A stretch of 64,000 nt of DNA, taken from Burkholderia sp. 9120. GTDB taxonomy: Bacteria; Pseudomonadota; Gammaproteobacteria; Burkholderiales; Burkholderiaceae. The stretch lies in assembly GCF_000745015.1 (NCBI RefSeq), contig NZ_JQNA01000002.1, positions 1,426,001 to 1,490,000 of the forward strand, read 5' to 3'. The translations under genes were made by a program, and so were the position numbers. How positions within the stretch are numbered: the stretch's first letter is position 1; every line of letters begins with the position of its first letter. Shown here piece after piece: positions 50,353 through 59,449 of the stretch. Below the pieces are notes generated by a model that was not told the origin of the DNA, ran no database searches, and was given only the letters and a program-made list of their open reading frames with translations.

Positions 50353-51012
50353 ATGACCCTGAAGCTTTATGCCCATCCCTTCTCCTCGTACTGCCAGAAG
50401 GTCCTGACCGCGCTCTACGAAAACGACACGCCGTTCGAACTGCGCAAGCTGGCGCACGACGACCCGCAAGTCATGGCCGAATTCGCTGCGCTCTGGCCGA
50501 TCAAGCGCTTTCCGCTGCTGGTCGACGGCAGCCGGACCGTGATGGAGGCGAGCGTGATCATCGAATACCTCGGACTGGTACATCCCGGGCCGGTGCGACT
50601 GCTGCCCGCCGATCCGCTCGCCGCGCTGGAGGTGCGCACTATGGATCGCTTCTTCGACAATTACATCTCCACGCCGCAACAACGGATCGTGTACGACAGC
50701 ATGCGTCCGGATGCGGAGCGCGATCCGATCGGCGTCGCCGAAGCGCGCGCCGCGCTCGACACCGCGTACGGCTGGTTGAACGACGTGATGGCGGAGCGCG
50801 AATGGGCCGCCGGCGACCACTTCAGCCTCGCCGATTGCGGCGCCGCGCCGTTCCTGTTCTACGCGGACTGGACGCACCGCATCGGAGCGGCGTATCCGCA
50901 TGTGCTGGCGTACCGCAAGCGCCTGCTGGCGCGCTCGTCGTTTGCGCGCGCGGTCGACGAAGCGCGGCCATACCGCTCGTACTTTCCGCTCGGCGCGCCC
51001 GACCGCGATTAG
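50353..51012 (+). CDS. Glutathione S-transferase family protein
   Basis: Protein of 219 residues with the thioredoxin-like GST N-terminal domain (LYAHPFSSYCQKVLTALYEND, then RFPLLVDGSRTVMEASVIIEYL with the cis-Pro and the glutathione-binding E-S/A pair region) and a helical C-terminal domain with the capping motif HFSLADCGAAPFL. The CxxK-like SYCQKV near residue 13 suggests a Ser/Cys-type active site. Substrate unknown. It is about 170 bases upstream of a LysR-type regulator in the same direction, which may control it. Confidence 0.9.
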   Translation: MTLKLYAHPFSSYCQKVLTALYENDTPFELRKLAHDDPQVMAEFAALWPIKRFPLLVDGSRTVMEASVIIEYLGLVHPGPVRLLPADPLAALEVRTMDRFFDNYISTPQQRIVYDSMRPDAERDPIGVAEARAALDTAYGWLNDVMAEREWAAGDHFSLADCGAAPFLFYADWTHRIGAAYPHVLAYRKRLLARSSFARAVDEARPYRSYFPLGAPDRD

Positions 51013-51182
51013 TCAGACACCCGCCGTCGAGCACACGCCGGCTGCCCCATACACGGGACCGCCGGACCGTCGCGCGGGCGCATCCCTCGTCGCCCGCAAA
51101 ACCCCACTGCGACAACAGGTTTTCCACCCTATACACTTCACGTCGAAACCCAATTCCGCCCATCACTCATAAGGCAAAAAAC

Positions 51183-52100
51183 ATGGACCGTTTCGAAGCG
51201 ATGGAGATATTTACGCGGGTGGTGGAAGCGAACAGCTTCACCAAAGTATCCGAATCGCTCGACCTGCCCCGCGCCAAAGTCAGCCGCACGATTCAGGCGC
51301 TGGAGGAACACGTCGGCGTGCGTCTCCTGAACCGTTCGACGCGCCAGGTCAGCGTCACCGAAGACGGCGCGGCCTTCTACGAACGCTGCGTGAGCATCCT
51401 CGCCGAAGTCGCCGAGGCCGAATCGTCGCTGTCGAACAAGCGCGAAAATCCGGCCGGCACGATTCGCGTGGATACGTCCGGCACGCTCGCGCGAGCGCTG
51501 CTGCTGCCCGCGCTCGACGATTTCTACCGCCAGTACCCCGAGATCGACGTGCGGCTCGGGCTCGCGGATCGCAATATCGATCTGATTCAGGACGGCGTGG
51601 ATTGCGTGATCCGCATGGGCACGCCGGAGGAGTCGAGTCTGGTGGCGCGGCGCATCGGCCAGGCGCGCATTGTCACGTGCGCATCGCCGGCGTATCTGGA
51701 GCAGTACGGCACGCCGACCACGCTCGAAGAATTGAGCGAGCATCGTGCAGTCAATTACGTGTCGGCGCGCACCGGCCGAACCTTCCCGTTCGAATACGAA
51801 GTGGCCGGCGAAATCGCCAAGGTCACGCTGAAGAGCGTGCTCGCGGTGAACGACGGCTCGGTCTACATCGGCGCGGCCGCGCTCGGCCACGGCATCATTC
51901 AGCCGTCGCGCTTCATGGTGGCCGATCTGATCAAGGAAGGCGCGCTGAAGGAAATCCTGACCGACCACACGAGCCCGAGTACACCGCTGTCGATTCTGTA
52001 CGCGCATCGCCGCAATCTGAGCTCGCGGCTGCGTGCGTTTATCGACTGGGTGAGCGAGTTGTCGCGCAACAATCCGGATCTGCGCATCCCGGACGCTTGA
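51183..52100 (+). CDS. LysR-family transcriptional regulator
   Basis: Protein of 305 residues. The winged HTH covers about 1-60 (MEIFTRVVEANSFTKVSESLDLPRAKVSRTIQALEEHVGVRLLNR), and the effector domain follows from about 90. It falls in the large AaeR/DmlR-like group common in Burkholderia. Its target cannot be told; the upstream GST gene is a candidate. It is followed by a strong terminator. Confidence 0.92.
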   Translation: MDRFEAMEIFTRVVEANSFTKVSESLDLPRAKVSRTIQALEEHVGVRLLNRSTRQVSVTEDGAAFYERCVSILAEVAEAESSLSNKRENPAGTIRVDTSGTLARALLLPALDDFYRQYPEIDVRLGLADRNIDLIQDGVDCVIRMGTPEESSLVARRIGQARIVTCASPAYLEQYGTPTTLEELSEHRAVNYVSARTGRTFPFEYEVAGEIAKVTLKSVLAVNDGSVYIGAAALGHGIIQPSRFMVADLIKEGALKEILTDHTSPSTPLSILYAHRRNLSSRLRAFIDWVSELSRNNPDLRIPDA

Positions 52101-52151
52101 GCGGCAAGCGGCGATCAGCGGCAAGCACCACGCACCACGCGCTCCAAAAGC

Positions 52152-52189
52152 AAAAACCCCATGCGTGACAAAAAACGCATGGGGTTTTT
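52152..52189. terminator. Bidirectional rho-independent terminator
   Basis: AAAAACCCCATGCGT and ACGCATGGGGTTTTT form a perfect stem with an A-rich loop, with T runs on both strands. It separates the LysR gene from the convergent ABC ATPase gene. Confidence 0.93.
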
Positions 52190-52233
52190 CTTTGCAGAAC
52201 CCGACTTCGCTGCCGTCAGGCTCTCAACCTCGA

Positions 52234-53349
52234 TCAGGCAATCCGCTCTTCATTCGACGGATCGAACAGCACCGCCTTCGACGTGTCGAACAACAGCGTG
52301 GTGTTCGTCAGCGGCTGCGGATTCGACGCCGGGTGAACACGGCTCACGATACGCTTGCCGTTCACCTGCGCGAACACCAGCGTATCCGGACCGGTCGGCT
52401 CGATCACGTCGACCTTCACTTCGATCGATTGCAGCTGCGAGTTGTCGCCGTGCGCGCCGCGTGCGTCGGTGATGCGTTCCGGACGCAAGCCCAGAATCAC
52501 CTCACGGCCCACATGCGACTTCACCTTGGCCGAATCGAACGGCAGGTTCAACGCCGTACGCGTCACACCCGTATCCAGTTCGAGCGCCACGCCCGCGCCC
52601 TGCTCCACCAGCTTGCCCTGAATGAAGTTCATCGGCGGCGCGCCGATGAAGCCGGCCACGAACAGATTCGACGGCGAGTCGTAGATTTCCTGCGGCGCGC
52701 CGAACTGCTGCACGATGCCGTCTTTCATCACCGCGATGCGGTCGCCGAGCGTCATCGCTTCGATCTGATCGTGCGTCACGTAGACGATCGTCGTGCCGAG
52801 GCGTTGATGCAGCAACTTGATTTCCGAACGCATCTCGATCCGCAGCTTCGCGTCGAGGTTCGACAGCGGTTCGTCGAACAGGAACATCACCGGATCGCGC
52901 GCCAAGGCGCGGCCCATCGCCACACGCTGACGCTGGCCGCCGGACAGTTGCCCCGGCTTGCGGTCCAGCAGGTGCGTGATCTGCAGCGTGTTCGACACGC
53001 GGTCGACGATCTGCGTCTGCTCCTGCTTCGGCACCTTGCGGATGTTCAGGCCAAACGAGATGTTCTCGCGTACCGTCATGGACGGATACAGTGCGTACGA
53101 CTGGAACACCATCGCGATATCGCGATCTTTCGGCGACAGGTTGTTCACCGTCTTGCCGTCGATCTGGATCTCGCCCTTGGTTACGGTTTCGAGGCCGGCG
53201 ATCATATTGAGCAGCGTCGACTTACCGCAGCCCGAGCCGCCGACCAGAATCAGGAACTGGCCGTCTTCGATGTCGATGTTGACACCCTTCAGAACCGGCA
53301 CCCCATTCGGGTAGGTCTTGTACACGTCACGGATGGAAAGGCTTGCCAT
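52234..53349 (-). CDS. gtsD: Glucose/sugar ABC transporter ATP-binding protein
   Basis: MalK/UgpC-type ATPase of 371 residues that powers sugar import. Walker A is GGSGCGKST (residues 38-46), the Q-loop is VFQSYALYPSMTV, the signature is LSGGQRQRVAMGRALAR, Walker B is FLFDEPLSNLDAKLR and the switch His is in VTHDQ. A C-terminal OB/TOBE regulatory domain covers about 240-365. It is the last gene of gtsA-gtsB-gtsC-gtsD. The gts naming rests on order and on the neighbouring zwf-pgl-glk genes. Confidence 0.92.
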   Translation of the reverse strand: MASLSIRDVYKTYPNGVPVLKGVNIDIEDGQFLILVGGSGCGKSTLLNMIAGLETVTKGEIQIDGKTVNNLSPKDRDIAMVFQSYALYPSMTVRENISFGLNIRKVPKQEQTQIVDRVSNTLQITHLLDRKPGQLSGGQRQRVAMGRALARDPVMFLFDEPLSNLDAKLRIEMRSEIKLLHQRLGTTIVYVTHDQIEAMTLGDRIAVMKDGIVQQFGAPQEIYDSPSNLFVAGFIGAPPMNFIQGKLVEQGAGVALELDTGVTRTALNLPFDSAKVKSHVGREVILGLRPERITDARGAHGDNSQLQSIEVKVDVIEPTGPDTLVFAQVNGKRIVSRVHPASNPQPLTNTTLLFDTSKAVLFDPSNEERIA

Positions 53350-53450
53350 GCTGTGAATCCTCTTTGTCTCTGGTACTGCTTGAAAACGTCTTGTGTGACG
53401 GCGGCGGATCACATCACGCACCGCCGTCCTCGGATAGGTTTAGCCCGGCT

Positions 53451-54308
53451 TCAGCCCTTCACCGCGCCCGCCGTCAGGCCACGCACGAAATAGCGTCCGG
53501 CGACGATGTAGACCAGCAAGGTGGGCAGCGCCGCGATGATCGCGCCGGCCATGTCCACGTTGTATTCCTTCACGCCGGTCGAGGTGTTCACGAGGTTGTT
53601 CAGCGCCACCGTGATCGGCATCGAATCGACGCCGGAGAACACGATCCCGAACAGGAAGTCATTCCAGATCTGCGTGAATTGCCAGATCAGGCAGACCATG
53701 AAAATGGGCAGCGACACCGGCATCAGAATCTTCGTGAAAATCGTGAAGAAACCCGCGCCGTCGATCCGCGCCGCTTTCACGAGTTCAGCCGGAATGCTGA
53801 CGTAGAAGTTGCGGAAGAACATCGTCGTGAAGGCGATCCCGTAGATCACGTGCACCACCACCAGACCGGTCGTGGTGTTCGACAGACCCATCATGCCTTC
53901 GAAGCGCGCCATCGGCAGCAGGATCGCCTGGAACGGAATGAAACAGCCGACCAGAATCATCGTGAAGATCGGGTCCGCGCCACGGAAGCGCCAGTGCGTC
54001 AGCACATAACCGTTGAACGCGCCGATGATCGACGAGATCAGCACGGCGGGAATCACCATCCGCACCGAGTTCATGAAGAACGGCTGCATCCCGTCGCAAC
54101 GCACCCCGGTACAGGCGCCGCTCCATGCCTTGATCCACGGATCGATAGTCCAGTGCGTGGGCGGCGTCAACAGATTGCCGGTGCGCAACTGATCGATGTC
54201 CTTGAACGACGTGGACAGCATCACGTACAGCGGGAACAGGAAGTACAGGGCGAACAGAATCAAGGCCGCATAAATGACGGCACGGCTGATCGTCATCTTA
54301 GGCTGCAT
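53451..54308 (-). CDS. gtsC: Sugar ABC transporter permease (MalG-like)
   Basis: Inner-membrane permease of 285 residues with about six TM segments. The EAA loop appears as SIPAELVKAARIDGAGFFTIFTKILMPVSLP near residue 170. The start overlaps the end of the other permease gene by 11 bases; a second ATG four codons later would reduce this. It pairs with gtsB to form the channel. About 100 bases separate it from the ATPase gene. Confidence 0.92.
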   Translation of the reverse strand: MQPKMTISRAVIYAALILFALYFLFPLYVMLSTSFKDIDQLRTGNLLTPPTHWTIDPWIKAWSGACTGVRCDGMQPFFMNSVRMVIPAVLISSIIGAFNGYVLTHWRFRGADPIFTMILVGCFIPFQAILLPMARFEGMMGLSNTTTGLVVVHVIYGIAFTTMFFRNFYVSIPAELVKAARIDGAGFFTIFTKILMPVSLPIFMVCLIWQFTQIWNDFLFGIVFSGVDSMPITVALNNLVNTSTGVKEYNVDMAGAIIAALPTLLVYIVAGRYFVRGLTAGAVKG

Positions 54309-55236
54309 TGCGGGTGCTCCTCGATTCCAGATACATCAGCGGCACGAGCACGGCGACGACGGTGGCGAGCATCATCATCGACGAAGCCGCGCCGACGCCC
54401 AGTTGCCCGCGATTGAACGAAAACGTGTACATGAAAATAGCCGGCAGCGACGAAGACGTGCCCGGACCGCCCGCGGTCAGCGCGACGACCAGGTCGAAGG
54501 TCTTGATCGTGATGTGGCAGAGAATCAGCAGCACGGAGAAGAACACCGGACGCATGCTCGGAATCACGATCTTGCGGTAGATGGTGGGCAGCGCCGCGCC
54601 GTCCATCTGCGCGGCCTTGAAAATTTCAGCGTCGACGCCGCGCAAACCCGCGAGGAACAGCGCCATCACGAAGCCGGTGGATTGCCAGACGGCCGCGATC
54701 ACGACGCAGAAGATCGCCTTGTCCGGGTCGCCCAGCCAGCTGAACGAGAAGCTCGTCCAGCCCCAGTCGTGGAACACCTTTTCGAGGCCGACGCTCGGCG
54801 TCATGATCCATTGCCACGCGGTACCCGTCACGATGAACGACAGTGCCATCGGGTACAGGAACACGGCGCGCAGCGCGCCTTCGTTGCGGATCTGCTGATC
54901 GAGCAGGATCGCGAGGAACAGACCGAGACCGATACAGATACCGATGAACGGAATGCCGAACCAGCCGAGGTTGGCCGCCGACGTCCAGAACACGTCGTTA
55001 TCGAACAGCTCGCGATAACGGTCGAGACCGACAAAGTTATAACGAGGCATCAACCGCGAATCGGACAGCGACAGAAAGCCGGTAATTGCGATGAAGCCAT
55101 ACACGAAGATCAGGCTGATCACGACGCTGGGTGCGAGCACCAGCTTCGGAATCCAGCGATCGGCAAGCGCCGCCATCGGCGACGTGCGGCGGGCGGCGGT
55201 GGCCGTTTTCCCGTTTCCGCTGATAGAAGCAGTCAC
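54298..55236 (-). CDS. gtsB: Sugar ABC transporter permease (MalF-like)
   Basis: Inner-membrane permease of 312 residues with about six TM segments after a hydrophilic start. I set the start at the GTG at 55236 because a GGAG ribosome site lies seven bases upstream; an ATG-started frame to 55299 lacks one. The EAA loop is DAEIFKAAQMDGAALPTIYRKIVIPSMRP. Together with the MalG-like subunit it forms the transmembrane pore of the gts sugar importer. Confidence 0.9.
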   Translation of the reverse strand: MTASISGNGKTATAARRTSPMAALADRWIPKLVLAPSVVISLIFVYGFIAITGFLSLSDSRLMPRYNFVGLDRYRELFDNDVFWTSAANLGWFGIPFIGICIGLGLFLAILLDQQIRNEGALRAVFLYPMALSFIVTGTAWQWIMTPSVGLEKVFHDWGWTSFSFSWLGDPDKAIFCVVIAAVWQSTGFVMALFLAGLRGVDAEIFKAAQMDGAALPTIYRKIVIPSMRPVFFSVLLILCHITIKTFDLVVALTAGGPGTSSSLPAIFMYTFSFNRGQLGVGAASSMMMLATVVAVLVPLMYLESRSTRNAA

Positions 55237-55380
55237 TACTCGACTCCTGCTGAAACTGAACCGCCGCGATACTCGCGTCTGACAGACGCAAGGCTGCAAC
55301 GGCCTAGGTGTGACTCGATGAATCCAGAGATGAAACCGCCTGCCGACAAACCAGTCAGCTCAAGCCAGCGGTCTGAAGAG

Positions 55381-55414
55381 CGCGCCCGATGTGCGTGGAG
55401 TCACACCGGGCGCG
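55381..55414 (-). other. Intercistronic stem-loop gtsA-gtsB
   Basis: CGCGCCCG-A-TGTG pairs with CACA-C-CGGGCGCG around an eight-base loop. It lies 20 bases after the binding-protein stop and 145 before the permease start. Hairpins placed like this often protect the binding-protein mRNA so it is made in excess over the permeases; that role is inferred. Confidence 0.6.
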
Positions 55415-55432
55415 CCGCTTCGCTTACTTCAC

Positions 55433-56680
55433 TTACTTGGTCTTCGCTGCCTTCGCGAGCGCTGCAACTGCGCTCTTCGAATCCTGCTGCGAGTTCATGA
55501 ACTTCGTGACCACGTCCGAGATCGCGCCGGCTGCTGCATCCGGTTGCGCCATGCCGTGAGCCAGCGACGGCACATAGCCGCCCGACTTGATCGCCACCTG
55601 TTCATCCGCGTACGACTTCTTCGCGCAGTCGTCGAACTTGGCCATCGACACGCCCAGACGCACCGGGATCGAGCCCTTGTTCAGGCTGAACTGTTCCTGG
55701 AAGTCCGGCGACATGATCGTCTTGGCCAGTGCCAGTTGACCCGGCGTGGCGGTCTTTTGGCCCTTCTGCTGGAAGAAAACGAACGAGTCGACGTTGAACG
55801 TGTAGGCCTTTTCCGTGCCCGGCACAGCAGCGCAGACGTAGTCCACACCCGACTTCTTGCCGGCGTTGGCGAATTCGCCCTTCGCCCAGTCGCCCATGAA
55901 CTGCATACCGGCCTTGCCGTTGATGACCATAGCGGTGGCGAGGTTCCAGTCACGGCCCGTACGGCCCGCGTCGAAGTAACCCTGGATCTTGCGGACCGTG
56001 TCGAACACGCCGACCATCTGATCCGACGTCAGCGTCTTCTCGTCCAGATCCACCAGCGCCTTCTTGTAGAAGCCCGCGCCTTGCGACAGCACGACGTCTT
56101 CCCACAGCGTCAGGTCTTGCCACGGTTGACCGCCCATCGCGATCGGCTGGATGCCGTCGGCCTTCATCTTGTCGGCCAGCGCGAAGAACTCAGGCCACGT
56201 GGTCGGCACCTTGCCGCCTGCCTTGTCCAGCGCTGCCTTGTTGATGTACAGCCAGTTCACGCGGTGCACCGAGAACGGCGCGGCGACATAGTGACCGTCG
56301 GCGTGCATGATCTTGTCGATTTCCGGCGGCAGATTCTTCTTCCAGTCGCCGGCAGCTGCGTCGATCGGCACCAGCACGCCTTGCGACGCCCAGTCCTGAA
56401 TCAGCGGACCCTTGATCTGCGCAGCGCTCGGTGCGTTACCCGAGATCACCTGCGTCTTCAGTGCCGTCATGGCAGCCGCGCCCGCGCCACCCGCAACCGC
56501 GAAGTCCTTCCACGTGTAACCCTGCTTCGTCATGTCGTCCTTGAGGACGCCGACGGCTTTCGATTCGCCGCCCGAAGTCCACCAGTGCAACACTTCGATC
56601 GACTCGGCAGCCTGCACGGCCGAGACGCCACACATCAGACCCGCAGCGCACAAAGCGCCCATGATCGCGCGAAATTTCAT
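55433..56680 (-). CDS. gtsA: Sugar (glucose) ABC transporter binding protein
   Basis: Periplasmic binding protein of 415 residues with signal peptide MKFRAIMGALCAAGLMCGVSAVQA. The start of the mature protein ESIEVLHWWTSGGESKAVGVL and the stretch DVVLSQGAGFYKKALVDLDEK fit the family 1 sugar-binding group that includes the glucose-binding proteins of Pseudomonas and Burkholderia. It is first in the gts operon and divergent from zwf. Glucose is inferred from context; mannose or other sugars are possible. Confidence 0.9.
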   Translation of the reverse strand: MKFRAIMGALCAAGLMCGVSAVQAAESIEVLHWWTSGGESKAVGVLKDDMTKQGYTWKDFAVAGGAGAAAMTALKTQVISGNAPSAAQIKGPLIQDWASQGVLVPIDAAAGDWKKNLPPEIDKIMHADGHYVAAPFSVHRVNWLYINKAALDKAGGKVPTTWPEFFALADKMKADGIQPIAMGGQPWQDLTLWEDVVLSQGAGFYKKALVDLDEKTLTSDQMVGVFDTVRKIQGYFDAGRTGRDWNLATAMVINGKAGMQFMGDWAKGEFANAGKKSGVDYVCAAVPGTEKAYTFNVDSFVFFQQKGQKTATPGQLALAKTIMSPDFQEQFSLNKGSIPVRLGVSMAKFDDCAKKSYADEQVAIKSGGYVPSLAHGMAQPDAAAGAISDVVTKFMNSQQDSKSAVAALAKAAKTK

Positions 56681-57115
56681 TGCTTATCTCCTCCAGACAC
56701 CTGAACAAAAAACAAATGGCCCCTGATGTCGCCAGGGTGCTGTGGTTGGTTCAAACAGGCAAAACACTGGGCGATCGAGCACGGTCGGGCGCATGCGCGA
56801 GGCATGTGCCGGCGGACCGATGTCCGGCCGCTGGAAGCTCAACAGATGAGTGGTTCGGGATGCAACTGACTGTCTCCTCTTTTGATTTTTGCCTGCCCGC
56901 GTTGAGCGCGGCAGACTCGAGGTGCCTTGCACGTCAATTCGGGCAATCGCCTTTGCTGGCCGGTCGACTTCCCGGCTTTCCCTAAGGCTCGCCGGGCCGT
57001 GCTGACACGTGCCGAAAGGCAATGTCCGTTAACATGCAGGGAGCGCCTGCCGATTCGGGAAAACGCGCATCTTGCCTGCCAGCGCACGCTTTTTTCATCG
57101 AATTAGCGCTACCTC

Positions 57116-57143
57116 TTGATTTGGATTGTAGTTAAACTACAAT
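57116..57143 (+). promoter_or_regulatory. zwf promoter
   Basis: TTGATT at 57116 and TACAAT at 57138 are spaced 16 bases apart, about 80 bases before the zwf ATG. The -10 box lies inside the HexR-type palindrome, so a bound repressor would exclude RNA polymerase. The rest of the gap 56681-57223 should hold the gtsA promoter; I see no second palindrome there and no gene. Confidence 0.6.
57125..57143. promoter_or_regulatory. HexR operator
   Basis: ATTGTAGTT-A-AACTACAAT is a perfect 19-base palindrome. It fits the HexR binding consensus of proteobacteria (TGTARTWWWATTACA-like). The HexR-type domain is encoded 3 kb downstream in the same operon, fused to glucokinase. KDPG is the known inducer of HexR in Pseudomonas. 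Confidence 0.85.
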
Positions 57144-57223
57144 TCAGTGTCAAAAAATATTTTATCGGACTACGGTCGCCCTTTCCGGTCATCCCGGCGG
57201 CCCCAGGACATCGACGGAGACTC

Positions 57224-58687
57224 ATGCAAACCGACTCAAGCTTCACCTTCGTTCTCTTCGGCGGAACCGGCGATCTGTCGATGCGCAAGATCCTGCCGGC
57301 ACTGTTTGAAGCACACCGTGCGGGCGGCATGCTTGCGGATAGCGGCAAGATCGTCGCGGTGGCGCGGCATGCTTCGGATCGCGCGGAGTACATCCAGTGG
57401 GTGAACGAGCACGTCAAATCGCATGTGTCGAAGAACGGGGTGGACGAAACGGCGTGGGCGAGCTTTCTCGCGCGCATCGAGTTCATCAACATCGACCTGA
57501 GCCAGGCGGAAGACTTCGTGCAGTTACGCGAGGTGATCGAGGGTTTGCCCGGTATCCGCGTGTTCTATCTGGCCACGGGGCCGTCGCTGTTCGTGCCGAT
57601 CTGCCGCGCGCTCGCGTCGGTGGGGCTGAATGAAAATGCGCGCATCGTGCTGGAAAAGCCGCTCGGCTACGACCTGAAGTCGTCGAATGCCATTAACGAT
57701 GCGGTCGGCGAAATCTTCACCGAAGAACAGATCTACCGGATCGACCACTACCTCGGCAAGGAACCGGTGCAGAACCTGCTGGCGCTGCGCTTCGGCAATG
57801 CGTTGTTCGAGCCGCTGTGGCGCCGCGAGTGGGTCGAGAGCATCCAGATCACGATTGCCGAAGAACTCGGCGTGGAAGCGCGCGGCGACTTCTACGACAA
57901 CACCGGCGCGTTGCGCGACATGGTGCAGAACCATTTGCTGCAACTGCTTTCCATCGTCGCGATGGAACCGCCGCATTCCATGGATTCGGACTCAGTGCGC
58001 GATGAAAAGCTGCGCGTGCTGCGGGCGTTGAAACCGATCGATCCGCGCGATATCGGCAAGGTTGCCGTGCGCGGCCAGTATCATTCGGGCGTGATCCGCG
58101 GCAATGCGGTGCCGGCCTACGCCACCGAACCCGGCGTGAAGCCGGACAGCAGCACCGAAACCTTCGTCGCGCTGAAGGTCGAGATCGAGAACTGGCGTTG
58201 GGCCGGCGTGCCGTTTTTCCTGCGCACCGGCAAACGGCTGGCCGATCGCGTCGCCGAGATCGTGGTGAATTTTCGTGCGGTGCCGCATTCGGCGCTCGGC
58301 GCCTCGGCGTTGCGTGCCGGCGCGAACCGTCTGGTGATCCGTCTGCAGCCGAACGAAACCATTCGCCTCTACTGTCTCGCGAAGCAGCCGGGCGAAGGCA
58401 TGAACCTCGCCAGCGTGCACCTCGACCTCGCATTCGACCAGTTCTTCCGCGAAGGGCAAATGGAAGCGTATCAACGCCTGTTGCTCGACGTGATCAACGG
58501 CCGCCTCGCGCTGTTTGTGCGGCGCGACGAGCAGGAAGCCGCATGGCGTTGGGTCGAACCGATCCTGAACGAATGGAAGGCGTCGATCAAGCCGCCGAAA
58601 CCGTATGCATCGGGTACGTGGGGACCGGCCGCCTCGAGCGCGATGCTTGCGCAGCACGGCACCTGCTGGCTCGAAGAAGAGAATTGA
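57224..58687 (+). CDS. zwf: Glucose-6-phosphate 1-dehydrogenase
   Basis: Protein of 487 residues, the usual length. It oxidises glucose-6-phosphate to 6-phosphogluconolactone with NADP or NAD. The coenzyme motif is FGGTGDL (residues 12-18), EKPLGYD lies at 144-150, and the substrate motif RIDHYLGKE is at 172-180. Start at 57224 with GGAG five bases upstream. First gene of zwf-pgl-glk/hexR, feeding the Entner-Doudoroff and pentose phosphate routes, and divergent from the glucose importer. Confidence 0.97.
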   Translation: MQTDSSFTFVLFGGTGDLSMRKILPALFEAHRAGGMLADSGKIVAVARHASDRAEYIQWVNEHVKSHVSKNGVDETAWASFLARIEFINIDLSQAEDFVQLREVIEGLPGIRVFYLATGPSLFVPICRALASVGLNENARIVLEKPLGYDLKSSNAINDAVGEIFTEEQIYRIDHYLGKEPVQNLLALRFGNALFEPLWRREWVESIQITIAEELGVEARGDFYDNTGALRDMVQNHLLQLLSIVAMEPPHSMDSDSVRDEKLRVLRALKPIDPRDIGKVAVRGQYHSGVIRGNAVPAYATEPGVKPDSSTETFVALKVEIENWRWAGVPFFLRTGKRLADRVAEIVVNFRAVPHSALGASALRAGANRLVIRLQPNETIRLYCLAKQPGEGMNLASVHLDLAFDQFFREGQMEAYQRLLLDVINGRLALFVRRDEQEAAWRWVEPILNEWKASIKPPKPYASGTWGPAASSAMLAQHGTCWLEEEN

Positions 58688-58741
58688 ACTGACACGCGGG
58701 ACCTTCCCGCTGATCCAACAAAAAAGCAGCACGGAGGAGAA

Positions 58742-59449
58742 GTGATCCAGCTTCACGCTTTCGACGATCAACGCGCCCAATCCGACGCGTTGGCGAAAGC
58801 GGTCGGCGACGCATTACAAGCGTCGCTCGCCGCTCAGGCGGCCACATCCCAAAGCGGTGTGCGCCCGGCCATGCTTGCAGTGTCCGGCGGCAGCAGTCCG
58901 CGTCCGTTCCTGCAAACTTTGTCCACGCAATCTTTCGACTGGGCGCGCATTGCCGTGACGCTGGTCGACGACCGCTGGGTGCCGGAAACGGACAGCGCGA
59001 GCAACTCGCAACTGGCGCACGACACGCTGTTGCAGAACGCCGCGAAAAACGCCGCGTTCTGGCCGCTGGTCGACAGCACGCAAGAGCTGAACGCGCACGT
59101 TGCCGCGCTGAATGCCGACCCGCGCTTTAGCGTGGTGCCGGACGTCGCGATTCTCGGCATGGGTGAAGACGGCCATACGGCGTCGATCTTCGCCGACTCG
59201 CCCGAATGGGATCACGCGATCACCACGACCGAGCGCTTCGTCGCCGTGCATCCCGGCAGCGCGCCGCATGCGCGCGTGAGCTGGTCGCTGTCCGCGTTGA
59301 AAGAAGTGAAGCATCTGTTTTTGCTGATCGCAGGACCGCGCAAGATGGACGTGCTGAACGCCGCGTCCGCTTCGCTACAAAAAAATGCCATCTCGCAGTT
59401 GGCAAACGACAAGGGAGTGAGACTCGATGTCTACTGGTGTGCAAACTAA
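58742..59449 (+). CDS. pgl: 6-phosphogluconolactonase
   Basis: Protein of 235 residues. It hydrolyses the lactone made by Zwf. DevB/SOL family motifs: [34 protein letters not shown] and [21 protein letters not shown]. The start is a GTG at 58742 with a GGAGGAG-like site. It overlaps the glucokinase-HexR gene by 23 bases. Confidence 0.95.
   Translation: MIQLHAFDDQRAQSDALAKAVGDALQASLAAQAATSQSGVRPAMLAVSGGSSPRPFLQTLSTQSFDWARIAVTLVDDRWVPETDSASNSQLAHDTLLQNAAKNAAFWPLVDSTQELNAHVAALNADPRFSVVPDVAILGMGEDGHTASIFADSPEWDHAITTTERFVAVHPGSAPHARVSWSLSALKEVKHLFLLIAGPRKMDVLNAASASLQKNAISQLANDKGVRLDVYWCAN

Noticed and set aside
50229..51182. Long N-terminal extension of the LysR gene through the GST gene
   Set aside because: The extension is a shifted-frame reading of the GST gene. 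LysR homology starts at the ATG at 51183.
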